Below are positions 61,343 to 64,000 of a stretch of 64,000 bases of DNA, piece by piece. The position numbers and the translations under genes were made by a program. The notes beneath the pieces are model-generated. The model was not told where the DNA came from. It did not search any database and saw only the letters and a list, made by a program, of their open reading frames with translations. Position 1 is the stretch's first letter. Every line of letters starts with the position of its first letter. The DNA comes from Oscillospiraceae bacterium (GTDB lineage Bacteria; Bacillota; Clostridia; Oscillospirales; Oscillospiraceae), in NCBI GenBank assembly GCA_015067495.1, contig SVMI01000006.1, forward strand, positions 60,313 to 124,312, written 5' to 3'.

Positions 61343-61378
61343 AAGGACACCGCAAGTGCGGTGTCCTTGTTCCTGTTT
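61343..61378 (+). terminator. Terminator after the first endonuclease gene
   Basis: Perfect 11-bp stem (AAGGACACCGC with GCGGTGTCCTT, loop of 4) followed by GTTCCTGTTTTTT. Confidence 0.85.
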
Positions 61379-61446
61379 TTTATCAAAAAAAGAACTATGA
61401 AAGTAAGGATATAAGCACAAAATCGGCATAAATTTGTAAAATTCGG

Positions 61447-61475
61447 TTGCAATCGGCGGGGAAGTGTGATAGTCT
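61447..61475 (+). promoter_or_regulatory. Promoter-like motif before the second endonuclease I gene
   Basis: TTGCAA and TAGTCT with 17 bases between, 44 bases before the start; same layout as at 59217. Confidence 0.5.
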
Positions 61476-61518
61476 TAAAAGTGGAAGATAAAATAAATTC
61501 CAAAAGGAGAGTTGTTCT

Positions 61519-64000
61519 ATGAAGCAAACAGCAAGACGCTATTTGGCGATGTTCCTTGCGCTGGTGATGTGCATCGGAGTGCTGCCCGTAATGCAGATCG
61601 CCGCAGCCAACGAAACTGTTGATTATGTTACCGGCTCCAATGGTTATATCTACAACTGGGGTATTCGGGGCGAGAAGGCAACCTTTTTGTCCCAGAATGC
61701 GAAGGCGTTCTACTCCGGCAACAATACTTATGATGTATTGTCTACCTACGCCGGTGGTACAAGCACCTCAAATGCGCCTGACAGCAAACTTTATGATGCA
61801 TTGTATGATCTGATGGAGAGTAATCACTCCTATAAGACCAGCTATGATGCGACCAGAGACTTGTACCAGTACACCGATTGTGAAAACAGCGGCAAAGACA
61901 GCAAGGCAATCTCCTGCTTCTATACCGGCAAAGCGATTGGTCCTACTTGGGATGCTGGCGCTACATGGAATCGTGAGCATACATGGCCCAACAGCAAAGG
62001 CTTAAATGGTGACGATGAAGATGACATCATGATGCTTCGTCCCACCGATTCCAGAACCAATTCCTCCCGCGGCAATAAAGCCTACGGCGAAGGCTCTGCC
62101 TATTATGATCCCAACGGCGCATCGAGTGGTAATTTGGATGTGCGTGGCGACGTTGCCCGTATTTTCCTCTATGTCTATGTGCGTTGGGGTAATACAGAAG
62201 GTAACAGCGAATATGGCACTGTTTGGGGTACCAATGGTGTCATTGAGAGTCTTGATGTTCTGTTGAAGTGGATGGAGGTAGATCCCGTTGATACATGGGA
62301 ACTGGGTCGTAACGACTCTGTTGAGTCCATCACCGGCACCCGTAATGTCTTCGTCGATTATCCCGAATTTGCGTTCCTGCTCTTTGGAGAAGATATCCCC
62401 GAAAACATGACCACTCCCTCCGGCGGCTCCGGCTCCTCCGGCAGCACTACTCCTTCCGAAGGAACGACTCCCACGGAAGGCACGACGCCCGACACCCCCT
62501 CCACCGGCACCACCACGACGGTTTCTGTTATGATCTCGGACTATGGAACGGCTAACAACTGGGCAGAGACAACAAAATACTCTACAGTTGAGCTGGATGA
62601 GAACATTGTTGTCACTGCGAATGGCGGTGGCAATACCGGCAAGTATTATAATGACAGTGAATGGAGAATTTATCAATCTGAATCGGGTTACCTGACCGTA
62701 ACTGCTGCCAATGGCACGACGATCAAATCTGTGAAGATTACTTATAACTCTGAAAAGTCCGGCGTGCTGACTTATAATGGTGTTAATGTCACATCTGGCA
62801 CAATCGCTCATGTTAATGCATCTTCCGCCGAGTTTGTTGTTGGCAATACCGGCTCTGCGACAAATGGTCAGGCTAGGATCACTGCAATCGAAGTTGTCTA
62901 CGAAACTGGTGACCAGTCCGAATCGACCCCGGGTGAAACAGAACCTACAGAAACGACACCCGGTGATACGACTGAACCCACTCCCGCTTACACGATTTCC
63001 TTCTCCGTTTACGACGGTCTGACCGCGCCTGCTGCTCAGGATTCCAAGGTTGCATTGCCTTATGCAGCTGCTCCTGACGGCTACAGTTTCCTTGGCTGGG
63101 TGAAGGATCCGATCCCGACCAAAACCACAGACAAGCCTGAGATTTTTGAAGCCGGAACAGTTTACCCTGCAACAGAGGATATCAAGCTCTATGCGGTTTA
63201 CTCCTTTGTTGAAGGCGGCACATCCGGCTATACCAAGACGGATATTGCTGATATTAAGTCCACGGATGTTGTTGTCATTACAATGACTAAGGAGACAACA
63301 ACGTGGGCAATGAGCAATGACAAGGGAACTGGAGGCACTCCAACTGCCGTCGTTGTTAGTACCAATGGTGATGCCCTGACCGGCAATATCGAAGATAATG
63401 TTCTGTGGAACATTTCCAATGATAATGGCAGCCTAACGATCTACCCCAATGGCACGACCGCAACTTGGTTGTACTGCACAAGCACCAATAATGGTGTCCG
63501 TGTTGGCACGAATAGCAGTAAGGTCTTTACAATCGACGCGGCCAGCGGATATTTGAAGCATAACGGAACGAACCGCTATCTTGGCGTTTATACTACCAAT
63601 CCTGACTGGCGTTGCTATACCAACACAACCGGCAATACTGCCAACCAGACACTTGGATTCTATGTCCTCGGCACCGGCACGACCTACTATATCACAGGCA
63701 GCGCCTGCAGCCATACATTCACGGAAACAGTGAAGGAGAACGTAGTTGACGCGACTTGCACCGAAGCAGGCTCCTACGATCTGGTTGTCTACTGCACCGG
63801 CTGTAACGAAGAAATGAGCAGAGAGACGATTGAGATTCCTGCAGCCCACACCTACACTAACGGAGAGTGTGTTTGCGGACGCAAGGATATCCGTGGTGTG
63901 AACCGTATGAAGGCACTGATTCTTGATGGTGTTATCACTGTTAAGGCAACTGTGGCGTTCATGGATAACAACAAGGCAACAAACGCAATTGGTTTGAGCA
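61519..64000 (+). CDS. Secreted endonuclease I family nuclease, paralogue 2 (3' end beyond window)
   Basis: The frame is open from ATG 61519 to the window end, giving at least 827 residues. The signal peptide and endonuclease I domain (about 1-300, with WNREHTWPNSKG) are nearly the same as in the gene before. After a Gly/Ser/Thr/Pro linker (about 300-335) the C-terminal part differs: a beta domain (about 336-460), an InlB-type repeat with YSFLGWVK (about 495-555), a further beta domain (about 570-725) and a Cys-rich module ending ECVCGRKD (about 735-790). AAAGGAG lies 9 bases before the ATG. The anchor is not visible. Confidence 0.87.
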   Translation, partial: MKQTARRYLAMFLALVMCIGVLPVMQIAAANETVDYVTGSNGYIYNWGIRGEKATFLSQNAKAFYSGNNTYDVLSTYAGGTSTSNAPDSKLYDALYDLMESNHSYKTSYDATRDLYQYTDCENSGKDSKAISCFYTGKAIGPTWDAGATWNREHTWPNSKGLNGDDEDDIMMLRPTDSRTNSSRGNKAYGEGSAYYDPNGASSGNLDVRGDVARIFLYVYVRWGNTEGNSEYGTVWGTNGVIESLDVLLKWMEVDPVDTWELGRNDSVESITGTRNVFVDYPEFAFLLFGEDIPENMTTPSGGSGSSGSTTPSEGTTPTEGTTPDTPSTGTTTTVSVMISDYGTANNWAETTKYSTVELDENIVVTANGGGNTGKYYNDSEWRIYQSESGYLTVTAANGTTIKSVKITYNSEKSGVLTYNGVNVTSGTIAHVNASSAEFVVGNTGSATNGQARITAIEVVYETGDQSESTPGETEPTETTPGDTTEPTPAYTISFSVYDGLTAPAAQDSKVALPYAAAPDGYSFLGWVKDPIPTKTTDKPEIFEAGTVYPATEDIKLYAVYSFVEGGTSGYTKTDIADIKSTDVVVITMTKETTTWAMSNDKGTGGTPTAVVVSTNGDALTGNIEDNVLWNISNDNGSLTIYPNGTTATWLYCTSTNNGVRVGTNSSKVFTIDAASGYLKHNGTNRYLGVYTTNPDWRCYTNTTGNTANQTLGFYVLGTGTTYYITGSACSHTFTETVKENVVDATCTEAGSYDLVVYCTGCNEEMSRETIEIPAAHTYTNGECVCGRKDIRGVNRMKALILDGVITVKATVAFMDNNKATNAIGLS

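Overview
The window looks like chromosome from an anaerobic, spore-forming gut Clostridia, probably of the Oscillospiraceae (Ruminococcaceae) type. The grounds are a complete spoIIIAA-AH operon, Asp23-nusB-xseAB-ispA gene order, single-domain proline genes, many YgiQ-, FTR- and PepSY-type clostridial families, and surface proteins with Pro/Thr/Glu linkers. No marker gene (16S rRNA, ribosomal operon) is present, so genus is not resolved.

Layout. 1-4106: the end of an UppP-like membrane protein, an FtsK/SpoIIIE translocase, an ECF-transporter S subunit and a small membrane protein. 4194-8683: the eight-gene spoIIIA operon for the engulfment-stage feeding channel. 8833-12893: Asp23-like protein, nusB, a TsaD-related M22 protein, xseA, xseB and a polyprenyl synthase in one operon. 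12928-15913 (minus): an ECF sigma factor and a membrane-anchored PepSY-repeat protein, with a decayed extra C-terminal repeat behind it. 15991-21357 (minus): ZIP transporter, PQQ-type beta-propeller protein, Crp/Fnr regulator and a glycoside-hydrolase-like protein. 21568-23024: an ABC exporter pair. 23064-30745 (minus): a complete ten-gene histidine operon headed by a TrpR-like regulator, with a palindrome sitting in its promoter. 30904-34991: proBA, a Gfo/Idh/MocA oxidoreductase and proC. 35033-44076: housekeeping genes (cyclophilin lipoprotein, tRNA-Arg, prfB, secG, pepD, a flippase, nth, a two-OB-fold SSB-like protein, YgiQ radical SAM, an FTR-like protein).

The most interesting part is 44173-57705. 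Two identical tRNA-Leu(CAG) genes are followed by two islands in tandem, each ending in a copy of the tRNA 3' end plus its terminator (at 52658 and 57657). Island 1 (about 8.3 kb) is a composite defence locus: type I restriction-modification genes hsdM, hsdS and hsdR, interleaved with a HEPN-like gene plus small membrane protein and an AbiH-family gene. hsdM and hsdR each carry a single-base deletion frameshift (C7 tract at 45197; A3 at 50337), and each contains, in frame, one copy of a palindromic repeat with identical arms but different, self-complementary hairpin tips. Island 2 (about 5 kb) is a sugar-catabolic cassette: AraC regulator, GH2 beta-mannosidase-like enzyme, ROK kinase and SIS-domain isomerase. 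No intact integrase is present; short minus-strand tails and a repeated about 67-bp module next to the att copies may be what is left of the mobility functions.

From 57870 to the end lie three secreted, wall- or membrane-anchored proteins: a cohesin/cadherin-like protein and two tandem endonuclease I paralogues with near-identical catalytic domains and different C-terminal modules; the second runs off the window.
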